From the NCBI RefSeq assembly GCF_014697105.1, contig NZ_JACJRF010000025.1, forward strand, positions 1 through 64,000: 64,000 bases of DNA, given 5' to 3'. This DNA is from Anabaena subtropica FACHB-260 (GTDB lineage Bacteria; Cyanobacteriota; Cyanobacteriia; Cyanobacteriales; Nostocaceae). Shown one piece after another: positions 26,395-35,940 of this stretch (within the stretch, counting starts at the first letter, position 1; each line of letters opens with the position of its first letter). The position numbers and the translations under genes were made by a program. The notes below the pieces were generated by a model. That model made no database searches and was not told the origin of the DNA. It saw only the letters and a list, made by a program, of their open reading frames with translations.

Positions 26395-27744
26395 ATGAGA
26401 CTTAACGAATGGATTAATAATAAATTTGTGCAATCCATTTCTACTCCAAGAGAAGCTGAAAATCAGCCTCGCCTGAAAACTCAAAAAGCCATCAAATTGT
26501 CCGTACTCACTCAGTTTTTTCCACCAGATTATGCTCCTACAGGGCAGTTAATTGAAGAACTAGTGAAACAGTTAGGACAGCAAGGAGTGGATATTGAGGT
26601 ATTTACTAGCCAACCTGGTTATGCGTTTCAATCTCAGACAGCCCCAGCAGTTGAATGGGCAGACAGAGTTAGAATTCAGCGATCGCGTACTGCTCAACTT
26701 TGGCCAGGTAGGATTCGTGGTAAAGCTGTTAATGGTGTCCTATATACTTTACGGGCTTTACTGTATATGCTGAGGGCATGGCGGCGTAACAATGTATTAT
26801 TAGTTACTACAGCTCCACCATTTTTACCAGTCATTGGGTATTTGGCTTATTTGCTGTTTCGATTACCCTATGTCTGCATACTCTACGACCTATATCCAGA
26901 TATTGCGATCGCGCTAGGGGTAGTGTCTAGGCATAGTTGGCTGGCACGGATGTGGAATGCAATTAACAGACAGGTTTGGCTAAAAGCTAAGGGGATTGTG
27001 GTACTTAGCCCGGCGATGAAGCAAAAGATAGTAGCACATTGTCCCGAAGTAGCTGATAAAGTTTCGGTAATACATAGCTGGGCTAACCCGGATGCGATCG
27101 TGCCGATTCCCAAAGAAGAAAATTGGTTTGCCCACGAGTACAATTTAGTTAACAAATTCACCGTGTTGTATTCTGGCAATATGGGTCGTTGCCATGATAT
27201 TGACACCATGTTAGAAGCCGCAAAGCAACTACAAGATGAGCCAATTCAGTTTGTCTGCATTGGTGGTGGTGCCAAACGTGAGGAATTAATTAGAGATGTG
27301 AATCGCTTAGGGTTGAACAATTTTACCTTTCTACCTTATCAAGATAAGCAAGTACTGCCCCATTCCTTAACGGCTTGTGATTTATCACTAGTGAGTGTGG
27401 ATGCAATTACAGAGGGTTTAGTTGTGCCTAGCAAACTCTACTCAGCTTTAGCTTCTGGACGACCGATTGCTGTAGTCTGTTCTCAGTCGTCATATCTGAG
27501 AGAAATTATAGCTGAAGCTGACTGTGGCAGCGCATTCGATAATGGTGACGGTCAAGGTTTAGCACAATTTATTCGCTTTCTCAGCCGTGACCCCCAAATA
27601 GGTGAACGGATGGGCAAAGCTGGTCGTCAGTATATGCGATCGCACTTCACCCCCAAAGTTATATCTCAACAATACTTACGTGTTTTGCAACAGGCAGTAT
27701 TGTTTGATGAGGTAATGACAGTACCACAAAGCAATGTAAAGTAA
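26395..27744 (+). CDS. Glycosyltransferase family 4, WcaI-like
   Basis: A 449-residue GT-B enzyme. After a 30-residue polar leader it reads LSVLTQFFPPDYAPTGQLIE, the N-terminal fold of WcaI-type sugar transferases; a hydrophobic patch (YLAYLLFRLPYVCILYDLYP) near 150 may dock it to the membrane. The nucleotide-sugar half has VLYSGNMGRCHDIDTMLEA and LVVPSKLYSALASGRPIAVV. It opens the plus-strand polysaccharide cluster. Donor and acceptor sugars cannot be deduced. AGGA lies nine bases before the ATG. Confidence 0.87.
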   Translation: MRLNEWINNKFVQSISTPREAENQPRLKTQKAIKLSVLTQFFPPDYAPTGQLIEELVKQLGQQGVDIEVFTSQPGYAFQSQTAPAVEWADRVRIQRSRTAQLWPGRIRGKAVNGVLYTLRALLYMLRAWRRNNVLLVTTAPPFLPVIGYLAYLLFRLPYVCILYDLYPDIAIALGVVSRHSWLARMWNAINRQVWLKAKGIVVLSPAMKQKIVAHCPEVADKVSVIHSWANPDAIVPIPKEENWFAHEYNLVNKFTVLYSGNMGRCHDIDTMLEAAKQLQDEPIQFVCIGGGAKREELIRDVNRLGLNNFTFLPYQDKQVLPHSLTACDLSLVSVDAITEGLVVPSKLYSALASGRPIAVVCSQSSYLREIIAEADCGSAFDNGDGQGLAQFIRFLSRDPQIGERMGKAGRQYMRSHFTPKVISQQYLRVLQQAVLFDEVMTVPQSNVK

Positions 27745-28073
27745 GCATATTGGAGTTATTAAAATTTAGTAATTTCCAATAATTCGGAATAACAAGAGCG
27801 CAAAATGTTCAACTACATGGTATAAAACTATCATGAGACTAATCTAAGATTAAGAACAAATTGAAATTAAATTTATTTCAATATAAACAAGTTCTTTATC
27901 TCAGGAAAAATAACTTTCTCAAATTACAATAGTTGTGAAATAATCAAGCAACAAATGTAACAGGAAGAAAGAAACTCATCATTGTAATTGAATATTTTGG
28001 TAGTTCTTATTTAGGAGTTGGTCTTCGATGGTCTATATGATCTCAGTCCCTCCAACGTAGCCTTCCTGGCTCA
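27745..28073. other. Intergenic region in the polysaccharide cluster
   Basis: About 330 AT-rich bases with no convincing gene. A frame starting at 28018 overlaps the next gene in another phase and is rejected. It may hold an internal promoter for the ABC-exporter genes. Confidence 0.5.
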
Positions 28074-28529
28074 TTGTTTTTATGTATACAGGAGGTGGAA
28101 TTGCAGAGAAGGTGTGACCAAAATCGGAAACGTTCTAAACGACGGGCTATCTACTGCCCGATTCATGGATGCTATCTTGATAGCGTTAGCCAGAAATATA
28201 AAATATTTGCTGACCAAGCAGGTCAATTACAGCAACGAGGCATGAGCCGGCGAAATGCTTTAATGCTAGTAGCAAATCAAACGACAGTTTCTATAGAAGG
28301 GGAATGGTTAGAAGCTTTTTGGTGTGAAGAATGTCAACAGACAAAATGGTATTACGTTCGTAAGTCTGGCGATCGTAGCTATGATATTTCTCTAGCACCG
28401 CAAGAACTATGGCAGCAAGTAACAGGAGTGGTTAATTCTCAGGGCAATCCTTCCGTTAGTGAGTTCACGCGGAGGAGTTCCAGAGATGTAAATTATCAAG
28501 GTCTGAGTGGTTTCCAATCTGTGAATTAA
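28074..28529 (+). CDS. Conserved cyanobacterial zinc-ribbon-like protein
   Basis: About 150 residues, of a cyanobacterial conserved family I recognise by the segments YCPIHGCYLDSVSQKY, GEWLEAFWCEECQQTKWYYV and GNPSVSEFTRRS. The CPIHGC and CEEC groups could bind one metal, as in a zinc ribbon. Function unknown. The start is uncertain: TTG at 28074, or GTG at 28095 directly after CAGGAG, which is too close to be ideal. It is 25 bases upstream of the ABC-exporter permease gene, so it is probably co-transcribed with export genes. Confidence 0.75.
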   Translation: MFLCIQEVELQRRCDQNRKRSKRRAIYCPIHGCYLDSVSQKYKIFADQAGQLQQRGMSRRNALMLVANQTTVSIEGEWLEAFWCEECQQTKWYYVRKSGDRSYDISLAPQELWQQVTGVVNSQGNPSVSEFTRRSSRDVNYQGLSGFQSVN

Positions 28530-28554
28530 GGTATTAATCTTCAATCAATAACTT

Positions 28555-29400
28555 ATGAGTAGTAGTACAAATATTAGCTCCAAACAAGAGTTGGTGATTG
28601 AAGCGGGGCGCACCGAACAGCAGTATTGGAAAGATATATGGCGCTATAGAGAATTATTCTATTTTCTGGCTTGGCGTGACATTTTAGTAAGGTATAAACA
28701 AACTGCGATTGGGATTGCTTGGGCATTAATTCGACCATTTCTGACGATGGTAGTGTTTTCCGTCGTCTTTGGACAGTTAGCAAAGTTACCTTCCCAAGGT
28801 GCGCCTTATCCAATTTTAGTATTCTCAGCAATGTTACCGTGGCAATTCTTCTCTAATTCTCTTTCAGAGTGCAGCAATAGTTTGATAGGTAACGCCAATT
28901 TAATCTCAAAAGTTTACTTTCCCCGTCTGATAGTACCGACTAGTGCCGTGGTAGTTAGCTTTGTAGACTTCATGATTTCGGGAATAATTTTACTAGGATT
29001 AATGGCTTGGTACAACTTTGTTCCTACTTGGCGCATTGTGACATTACCATTTTTTATTGCTATTGCCTTTGCTGCATCAATGGGTGCAGGATTATGGTTA
29101 GCTTCCTTGAATGTTAAATATCGAGACTTTCGCTATATTGTCCCCTTTATTGTGCAGTTTGGTTTATACATATCCCCAGTGGGATTTAGTAGCACCATAG
29201 TCCCAGACCAGTGGCGATTTGTGTACTCATTAAACCCAATTGTTGGTGTAATTGATGGTTTTCGCTGGGCAATTTTAGGTGGGGAATCGAACTTATATCT
29301 ACCAGGCTTTTTCCTATCTTTGGCACTAGTATTTCTACTATTAATTAGTGGAATTTGGTACTTCCGGAAAATGGAGCGAACATTTGCAGATGTGATCTAG
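28555..29400 (+). CDS. Polysaccharide ABC exporter, permease subunit (Wzm/TagG-type)
   Basis: A 281-residue membrane protein with about six helices of the ABC-2 type. ELFYFLAWRDILVRYKQTAIG at residues 32-52 is the typical entry of Wzm/RfbA permeases, and YISPVGFSSTIVPDQWRFVY and NPIVGVIDGFRWAI are conserved late segments. It forms the channel that moves lipid-linked glycan across the inner membrane, driven by the ATPase encoded at 30333. The pair is split by a Uma2-type gene, which is unusual. Confidence 0.93.
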   Translation: MSSSTNISSKQELVIEAGRTEQQYWKDIWRYRELFYFLAWRDILVRYKQTAIGIAWALIRPFLTMVVFSVVFGQLAKLPSQGAPYPILVFSAMLPWQFFSNSLSECSNSLIGNANLISKVYFPRLIVPTSAVVVSFVDFMISGIILLGLMAWYNFVPTWRIVTLPFFIAIAFAASMGAGLWLASLNVKYRDFRYIVPFIVQFGLYISPVGFSSTIVPDQWRFVYSLNPIVGVIDGFRWAILGGESNLYLPGFFLSLALVFLLLISGIWYFRKMERTFADVI

Positions 29401-29469
29401 TCTTAGCTATCTGAAATTATCGGTAATCACATAGAATAAAGTAGATCATCCTGGGAAAGAAAGACTGCC

Positions 29470-30228
29470 ATGTACCAAACTAACCCACCACTTCCCCCCA
29501 GTGAAGTCCTACCCACAATGTATGATCTTCCCAGCGAAGACCCAGAGGAGCCTGGTTTGCCCGATGAATTTCACAATTTCCAACCCCAACTATTGCGAGA
29601 AACCTGCCAACCAGCAAATTACCCTAGTGGGGAAATGTTCATTGGTACAGACTTAAACTTGTACTATGATGCTCGCAATCGATTGTGGCATAAAAGACCA
29701 GATTGGTTCTTAGTATTAGGGGTATCTCGCGCTCAACAGCAACAAGAAATGCGCCTCAGCTACGTTGTTTGGCAAGAAGCGATCGCACCATTTTTAGTGG
29801 TAGAATTACTCTCCCCCGGTACAGAGGCAGAAGATTTAGGACAGACGTTAAGGGATGCCAACAAGCCGCCGACAAAATGGCAAGTGTATGAACAGAATTT
29901 ACGCATTCCTTACTACGTTGTGTTTGACCGCTATCACAATTTGTTGCGAGTGTTTCAATTAACAGGAACGCGATATCAAGCAGTAGCACTTGCCGAGCCG
30001 AAATTCTGGTTTGAGGAATTAGAGTTAGGTTTAGGCGTTTGGCAGGGAAGCTATCAACAAACAGAAGGTTTATGGCTGCGTTGGTATGATGTTACAGGTA
30101 ATTGGATTCCCACTTTGGAGGAACGAGCCGAACAAGAATACCAAAGGGCTGAACAAGAAAGGCAAAGGGCTGAACGATTGGCTCAAAGATTGCGATCGCT
30201 CGGTGTAGATCCAGATACTTTAGAGTAA
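29470..30228 (+). CDS. Uma2 family (DUF820) putative endonuclease
   Basis: A 252-residue protein of the Uma2/DUF820 family, PD-(D/E)xK-like proteins expanded in cyanobacteria. FIGTDLNLYYDARNRLWHKR, PDWFLVLGV, FLVVELLSPGTEAEDLG and YYVVFDRYHN are characteristic; the D and ELLSP..E residues fit the proposed metal site. The C-terminus is a heptad-like run of QRAEQERQRAERLAQRL ending in LGVDPD, also common in the family. True activity is unproven. Its place between the Wzm and Wzt genes suggests an insertion into the operon rather than a role in export. Confidence 0.88.
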   Translation: MYQTNPPLPPSEVLPTMYDLPSEDPEEPGLPDEFHNFQPQLLRETCQPANYPSGEMFIGTDLNLYYDARNRLWHKRPDWFLVLGVSRAQQQQEMRLSYVVWQEAIAPFLVVELLSPGTEAEDLGQTLRDANKPPTKWQVYEQNLRIPYYVVFDRYHNLLRVFQLTGTRYQAVALAEPKFWFEELELGLGVWQGSYQQTEGLWLRWYDVTGNWIPTLEERAEQEYQRAEQERQRAERLAQRLRSLGVDPDTLE

Positions 30229-30332
30229 TTTTAGGATGGGCGATCGCACTAGTAAGTTTTGTGATGGATGCGAGCCTTTACATTATTTCTATTTATTAAA
30301 AAATGAATTTGATAACTGATAACTAAAAACCA

Positions 30333-31592
30333 ATGTCAGACACTATAATTCGAGTAGAAAACCTTGATAAAAAATATATTATTGGACACCAACAACAGGA
30401 GAAATACTCTACTATCAGAGATGTGATAGCGAATGGTACTAAAGGTCTACTCAAATCTTTTCAAAATCAAAAATTTAAATCTACAAATTACCAAGAAGAA
30501 TTTTGGGCGTTAAAAGATATCTCTTTTGAAATTAAACAAGGAGATAGAGTTGGAATTATTGGGCGCAACGGTGCAGGTAAATCCACCCTTTTAAAAATTC
30601 TCAGCCGCATTACTGAACCAACAAAAGGCAGTATCAAGATTAAAGGAAGAGTTGCTAGTTTACTAGAAGTAGGTACAGGCTTTCACCCAGAGTTAACCGG
30701 AAGGGAAAATATTTACCTTAATGGTGCAATTTTAGGGATGAGTAAGGCGGAGATTAAGAGCAAGTTTGATGAAATTGTAGCCTTCGCAGAGGTCGAGAAA
30801 TTCTTAGACACACCAGTCAAACGATATTCATCAGGAATGTACGTGCGTTTGGCATTTGCAGTGGCAGCGCATTTAGAACCAGAAGTTTTGATTGTAGACG
30901 AAGTACTAGCTGTGGGAGATGTGCAGTTTCAAAAAAAGTGTTTAGGCAAAATGGAGGAAGTTGGTAAAGAAGGTCGAACCATTTTATTTGTTAGCCACAA
31001 TATAGCAGTAGTACAAACACTTTGTAATCGTGGCATCTTTTTACAAAGAGGCAGTGTAGAAATAGATGATAGCGCATACATAGCTATCAGCACTTATCTC
31101 AAATCTCTCGAAGGAGCAGTTACAGAGAATTTATTAGAAAGAACTGATCGGCGTGGCAAAGGTTTAGTAAAGTTATCACATATAAAAATCACTACAGGTG
31201 ATGATTACTCATCAACCACTTTAGCAACTGGCAGACCTGCCCGATTTGAATTTTATTTAACAGATATCAGGCCAAAACTATCGTGCATTTTTACACTTTA
31301 TGATCAATATGGTCAGCCAGTGATCAACTTTAATAGTATGATTCACGGTACACAAGATTTAACCAATCCACAAGTTGGTAAAACTTGCATTTGCGAGCTT
31401 GATGAGTTAGGAATTGTGCCTGGACGCTATCGTATGAATGTAGCCATCCTTAGTGATGGCGAATTACAAGATGCTATAGATGCAGTAACTATCGTAGATG
31501 TTGAGCCAGGAGACCTGCGAGGACGACCTATTGCAGTTGGTAGTGGATATGGCTCTGTTTGTATACATCATAGATGGATTTTACCAGTTTAA
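30333..31592 (+). CDS. Polysaccharide ABC exporter, ATPase subunit (Wzt-type)
   Basis: A 419-residue ATPase. The nucleotide-binding domain (1-250) has Walker A GRNGAGKSTLLK, signature YSSGMYVRLAFA and Walker B VLIVDEVLAVGD. Residues 265-419 form an extra beta-rich domain of the Wzt C-terminal type (RFEFYLTD, PGRYRMNVAI, HHRWILP), which in characterised systems reads the finished, capped end of the glycan and licenses export. Its presence suggests that a terminal modification, perhaps by the neighbouring methyl- or pyruvyl-transferase, marks chain completion. Confidence 0.93.
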   Translation: MSDTIIRVENLDKKYIIGHQQQEKYSTIRDVIANGTKGLLKSFQNQKFKSTNYQEEFWALKDISFEIKQGDRVGIIGRNGAGKSTLLKILSRITEPTKGSIKIKGRVASLLEVGTGFHPELTGRENIYLNGAILGMSKAEIKSKFDEIVAFAEVEKFLDTPVKRYSSGMYVRLAFAVAAHLEPEVLIVDEVLAVGDVQFQKKCLGKMEEVGKEGRTILFVSHNIAVVQTLCNRGIFLQRGSVEIDDSAYIAISTYLKSLEGAVTENLLERTDRRGKGLVKLSHIKITTGDDYSSTTLATGRPARFEFYLTDIRPKLSCIFTLYDQYGQPVINFNSMIHGTQDLTNPQVGKTCICELDELGIVPGRYRMNVAILSDGELQDAIDAVTIVDVEPGDLRGRPIAVGSGYGSVCIHHRWILPV

Positions 31593-31679
31593 ACATAACA
31601 AGTAAGTTAAAAATTAAACATAGGTAATATTTAAGTTTTTATATTTAAAAATATTTTTAAAGTAATACATAATTAATAT

Positions 31680-32666
31680 ATGAAAATTTGTTTATTTGAT
31701 CCAGGGTTAGAAAATAATCAAGGTGTGCCAAGTGCAAATTTAGGTGATTTAATTATTCAGGAAGCTGTAACTAGAGAACTAAATAGATTATTTACTCATG
31801 GAGAATTTATAAACATTGCTACTCATGAATTTCCCACAATATCTCATATCCTAACAGCTACTAGTTGTCCACTAATTTTTGTTGGTGGAACAAATTTATT
31901 AGGTTCTAGAATGGATTATTACAAGCAATGGAAGGTATCTCTATTGCAAAAAATTATTTTGAGAAAAGCAATTCTGTTTGGCGTTGGTTGGGAAAGATAT
32001 CAGGTTAGACCGAACCTATATACCAGAATTTCCTTACGCGCAGCACTCTCAACTAAACAAATACATTCTGTTAGAGATAACTATACTAAAGAAAAACTTG
32101 AATCGGCAGGAATTAAGAATGTAATTAATACTGCTTGTCCAACAATGTGGCCGTTTATAGATATGAACTGCCAAGATATCCCCTCAGAAAAATCTGCAAA
32201 TGTATTATTAATGCTGACGGATTATTCACAAAGTCCAGAATTAGATCAAAAATTATTAGAGCTAATAGCTACCAAATATGAAAAAGTATTTGTATGGCCT
32301 CAAGGGAGAGGTGATCAAAAATACGTATCAAGTCTAGTTTCTAATCTAGCAATACCAGTTGTCATGTTAAACCACTCCTATAGTGTATTCAATGAATTCA
32401 TCAATTCCGGTGTTTCATTTGACTATATAGGAACAAGATTACATGGCGGTATTAAATGCCTTTTAGCAAAAAAGCGCTCTTTAATCATAGAAATAGATAG
32501 TAGAGCTAAAGAAATAGCTAAAGATACCAATCTACCAACTTGTGAACGTGAAGATTTTCCGAGGATTGCTCAATGGATTGAAAACCCATCGAAAGTAGAA
32601 ATCAAAATGCCTAAAGATTCCATAAATAGATGGAAATCACAATTCTCCATATTTAATAAAATTTAG
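31680..32666 (+). CDS. Polysaccharide pyruvyl transferase family protein
   Basis: A 328-residue GT-B-like protein of the CsaB/ExoV family, which adds ketal-linked pyruvate from PEP to sugars. NLGDLIIQEAVTRELNRLF, FVGGTNLLGSR, SVRDNYTKEKLESAGI and FDYIGTRLHGGIKCLLA are the usual landmarks. Pyruvylation would add negative charge to the polymer. It follows the Wzt gene and is likely in the same transcript. Some family members use other acceptors, so the substrate is open. Confidence 0.87.
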   Translation: MKICLFDPGLENNQGVPSANLGDLIIQEAVTRELNRLFTHGEFINIATHEFPTISHILTATSCPLIFVGGTNLLGSRMDYYKQWKVSLLQKIILRKAILFGVGWERYQVRPNLYTRISLRAALSTKQIHSVRDNYTKEKLESAGIKNVINTACPTMWPFIDMNCQDIPSEKSANVLLMLTDYSQSPELDQKLLELIATKYEKVFVWPQGRGDQKYVSSLVSNLAIPVVMLNHSYSVFNEFINSGVSFDYIGTRLHGGIKCLLAKKRSLIIEIDSRAKEIAKDTNLPTCEREDFPRIAQWIENPSKVEIKMPKDSINRWKSQFSIFNKI

Positions 32667-32695
32667 TTTTATAAAAAATAAATATCTTCATATTA

Positions 32696-33952
32696 ATGAA
32701 TATAAAAATAGCGCTTATTAGTTATGAATATCCCCCTGATACTGCCTATGGTGGTATTGCTACTTATATGTATCAGTTAGCAAAAATGCTAAATCAAAGA
32801 GGACATTATATAGAGGTATTTACTGCTAGTCCTCATAGGAGTGGAACTTATATAGAAGATGGAATTAAAATTCATCGTATCATTGAAGAAAATCGTAAAA
32901 ATAGACGTGATTTTTCGGCTCGGATAGGTAAAATATTTGCTGAACGCCATGCTACTGTTAATTTCGATGTCATTGAAGGAGCAGAGGCAGGCGCTCATAC
33001 AAAAGGCTCTGTAGAAATTACTCCAGATATTGCACTTGTTATTAAGCTGCATACTCCAACTTTTATGATTGATGGTATCAATTATGTTGAGCCATCTTTA
33101 AAGATGAAAGTTCGTAGGTTTGTGGGTGCATTACGCCGAGGAGAAAAACCAAAACCTTTTGTATCTTTGTACTATGATCCACATACTGATATTGAGCGTT
33201 TACATACTTTAGATGCTGATGAGATTACAACTCCTTCACAAGCACTAGGTAATAAGTTGATTGCCGAATGGCAATTACCTTCAGAAAAGGTATTTCATAT
33301 ACCTAATCCGTATATACCTACCCAAGAACTTTTAAATATTCCAATTGAAACTCATACTGATGCAGTAACATTTATTGGACGTTTAGAAATTCGTAAAGGT
33401 ATTCTTGAACTTGCTCAAGCAATACCAAAAATTTTGCAACATTGTCCAAATACAAAATTTCGCTTTATTGGTGCGTTTTGGCCTTCACCTGAGCCAGGCT
33501 TAGATATGCGGCAATACATAGAGAAGAAATTGAAACGCTATAGCAAATCTCTAGAATTTACAGGTTCTATCTCTCTTGATTCGATTCCTTCTTTTTTAGC
33601 TAATACTGATGTGTGTGTCTTTCCAAGTCGCTGGGAAAATTTCCCCAACGTATGTCTAGAAGCAATGGCAGCAGGTCGGGGAGTAGTAGGCAGTAGCGCG
33701 GGTGGTATGTTGGATATGTTGGATGATGGCAAAGCAGGGTTATTAGTTCCTCCTCATGCACCTGAAAAAATTGCTGATGCTGTTGTTGAATTACTTAAAA
33801 ATCCAAAATTGCGTATGCAGTTAGGACAAGTATCACGCGATCGCGTTCTTAGTGAATATAACTTAGAACGAATTGCAACTTTACAGGAAGCTAGTTACAT
33901 TCGAGCTATTAAGAAAAGACACGAGTTAGGAAAGAGAGTGATTAATAATTAA
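32696..33952 (+). CDS. Glycosyltransferase family 4
   Basis: A 418-residue GT-B retaining glycosyltransferase. The N-terminal domain opens IALISYEYPPDTAYGGIATY; the sugar-nucleotide domain shows VTFIGRLEIRKGILELAQAI and the donor-binding FPSRWENFPNVCLEAMAAG, where the two glutamates form the EX7E-type motif. It probably adds one sugar of the repeat unit at the cytoplasmic membrane face. Linkage not deducible. Confidence 0.9.
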   Translation: MNIKIALISYEYPPDTAYGGIATYMYQLAKMLNQRGHYIEVFTASPHRSGTYIEDGIKIHRIIEENRKNRRDFSARIGKIFAERHATVNFDVIEGAEAGAHTKGSVEITPDIALVIKLHTPTFMIDGINYVEPSLKMKVRRFVGALRRGEKPKPFVSLYYDPHTDIERLHTLDADEITTPSQALGNKLIAEWQLPSEKVFHIPNPYIPTQELLNIPIETHTDAVTFIGRLEIRKGILELAQAIPKILQHCPNTKFRFIGAFWPSPEPGLDMRQYIEKKLKRYSKSLEFTGSISLDSIPSFLANTDVCVFPSRWENFPNVCLEAMAAGRGVVGSSAGGMLDMLDDGKAGLLVPPHAPEKIADAVVELLKNPKLRMQLGQVSRDRVLSEYNLERIATLQEASYIRAIKKRHELGKRVINN

Positions 33953-33987
33953 CTTTAAAAGCTAATTTTTTGAATAGCTAATAGATA

Positions 33988-34698
33988 ATGGAACCAAGAA
34001 AAACAACTCAATTTAATTCCTCTAGATTTTATCTAGAAAAGTTTGTTAGAGAAGCGGCTGAATCCCTTCCCAGCACAGCTATTATCCTTGATGCAGGTGC
34101 TGGTAACTGTCCATACAAACCTTTGTTTTCTCATGTTCAGTATGAATCTGCTGATTTCTGCCAGTTTGATTCAGAATACGGAGAAATAGACTATGTATGT
34201 GATTTAACATCTATACCTGTTGAAAATAATAAATATGATTTAGTTATTTGCAATCAGGTTATAGAACATATTCCCGAACCTGAAGCAACTTTAAAAGAGC
34301 TATATAGAGTATTGAAACCCAATGGTCAGTTATGGCTTTCAGCACCTTTTTTTTATGAGGAACATGGAATTCCATACGATTTTTACAGATATACTCAATT
34401 TGGTCATAAATATTTATTTGAAAAAATTGGATTTGAAATTAAAAAAATAGAGCGACTTGAAGGATATTATGGAACCTTAGCTTATCAATTAGAAACAGCT
34501 TCAAAGTCCCTTCCGGCTAATCCAAGATTTTATGGCGGTAGTTTCTCTGGTTTGATTGGAACTAGCGTAGTCCTAATTTCTAGACCCTTGTTTAAGCTTT
34601 TATCATTCATATTTTCCTGGTTAGATATCAAATATAAAAACGTAGTATCTGGATACTGCAAAAACTATATAGTAGTTGCAGAAAAGCCAAACATATAA
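33988..34698 (+). CDS. Class I SAM-dependent methyltransferase
   Basis: A 236-residue Methyltransf_11-type enzyme. Motif I ILDAGAGNCPYKPLF near residue 33 and the post-motif QVIEHIPEPEATLKELYRV near 89 define the SAM fold. A C-terminal region of about 60 residues contains a hydrophobic stretch (RPLFKLLSFIFSWL) that may touch the membrane. In this setting it could methylate a sugar or cap the chain end; the substrate is inferred from context only. Confidence 0.85.
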   Translation: MEPRKTTQFNSSRFYLEKFVREAAESLPSTAIILDAGAGNCPYKPLFSHVQYESADFCQFDSEYGEIDYVCDLTSIPVENNKYDLVICNQVIEHIPEPEATLKELYRVLKPNGQLWLSAPFFYEEHGIPYDFYRYTQFGHKYLFEKIGFEIKKIERLEGYYGTLAYQLETASKSLPANPRFYGGSFSGLIGTSVVLISRPLFKLLSFIFSWLDIKYKNVVSGYCKNYIVVAEKPNI

Positions 34699-34702
34699 AT
34701 TT

Positions 34703-35812
34703 ATGAATATAAAAAATCATATCGGCACGTTATCTTATATGCCGCAACTGGATGCTTTACGTGCATTCGCTGTTTTTTTTATAATGATGGCCCACTATAT
34801 TCCCGAGGATAACTTTCTTTATCGTATTTTCCCTTGGGGAGGAATGGGTGTTAGACTTTTCTTTGTTCTTAGTGGTTTTTTAGTAACTATTGGTTTATTA
34901 GTTTATAAAAATCAAATTGACTTAGAGAATAAAAATACCTGGTCATTGATCAGAAAATTTTATTTGCGAAGAGTTCTACGCATTCTGCCAATATACTACA
35001 TAACTATTTTAATTGTATCAATTTTTAATATTGGCAACATTAGGCAACATTTATTTTGGCATATAAGCTATTTATCAAACATTTATATTTCGTTTAATGG
35101 CTGGATTGGATATGCCTCTCATTTTTGGACTTTAGCCGTAGAAATTCAGTTTTATCTTATCTGGCCTTTTATTATTATTTTTGCAGACAGAAAACATTTA
35201 AAACCAATAATACTACTAACAATAGCAATAGCTCCTATATCTCGTATACTTTTTTTGCTTATAGGTGCTGATACTGCTGCAATAGCTTTTACTACATCAA
35301 ATTTTGATGCTTTAGGATTTGGAGCGTTGATAGCATATTATAATTGGGAATCTTCTTTCTCTAAAATATCCTTAAATAAAGTAGGTAATTATGGATTAAT
35401 AATAGGCTTATTCATTTTGATAACTGCCTATGTTTTAAGAGCATCATCCCCAGATATTGGTAAATTTAACCGTGAATACTATTTGATAATTTTGGATTTA
35501 AATGCTTATACTTTAATCTCTACATGGTTAATAATTAACGCTTCTAATGGATTTAAGGGAGTTATAGGGAAAATATTAACAGCAAAATTCATTATTTATT
35601 TGGGTAAAATTAGTTATGGAATATATTTATTCCATAATTTTATTAATGTAATTATTTTTTATCCTAAACTATTCAAAATTCTGCACTTACCATATCCTAG
35701 TTCAATAGAAATGCAAATCATATATAAAATTTTAGCGACTGTGTTGATCTCTGCTTTATCTTGGCAGATAATTGAAAATCCTATTAATTCACTCAAATCT
35801 CGATTTAAGTAA
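34703..35812 (+). CDS. Acyltransferase 3 family membrane protein
   Basis: About 369 residues with roughly ten hydrophobic helices. QLDALRAFAVFFIMMAHY contains the conserved R and catalytic H of the family, and FWTLAVEIQFYLIWP is its second landmark. These enzymes O-acetylate or O-acylate exported polysaccharides. A TTG at 34676 would overlap the previous gene, so the ATG at 34703 (MNIKNHIG) is preferred, leaving four bases between the genes. Confidence 0.9.
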   Translation: MNIKNHIGTLSYMPQLDALRAFAVFFIMMAHYIPEDNFLYRIFPWGGMGVRLFFVLSGFLVTIGLLVYKNQIDLENKNTWSLIRKFYLRRVLRILPIYYITILIVSIFNIGNIRQHLFWHISYLSNIYISFNGWIGYASHFWTLAVEIQFYLIWPFIIIFADRKHLKPIILLTIAIAPISRILFLLIGADTAAIAFTTSNFDALGFGALIAYYNWESSFSKISLNKVGNYGLIIGLFILITAYVLRASSPDIGKFNREYYLIILDLNAYTLISTWLIINASNGFKGVIGKILTAKFIIYLGKISYGIYLFHNFINVIIFYPKLFKILHLPYPSSIEMQIIYKILATVLISALSWQIIENPINSLKSRFK

Positions 35813-35940
35813 GAAAATATCTTCTAAGCATATTTTTGATAAACCTTTAAATCCAAAAAAAACAGATGCAACTTAGATTAGAAAAGAAATTTTGATGATA
35901 TTCTTCAAGAGAGTCTGAAATTATCTAATGATACAAGTTC

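Noticed and set aside
28018-28245. 75-codon plus-strand frame
   Set aside because: Overlaps in another phase the conserved zinc-ribbon-like gene, whose protein is clearly family-like; no ribosome site.
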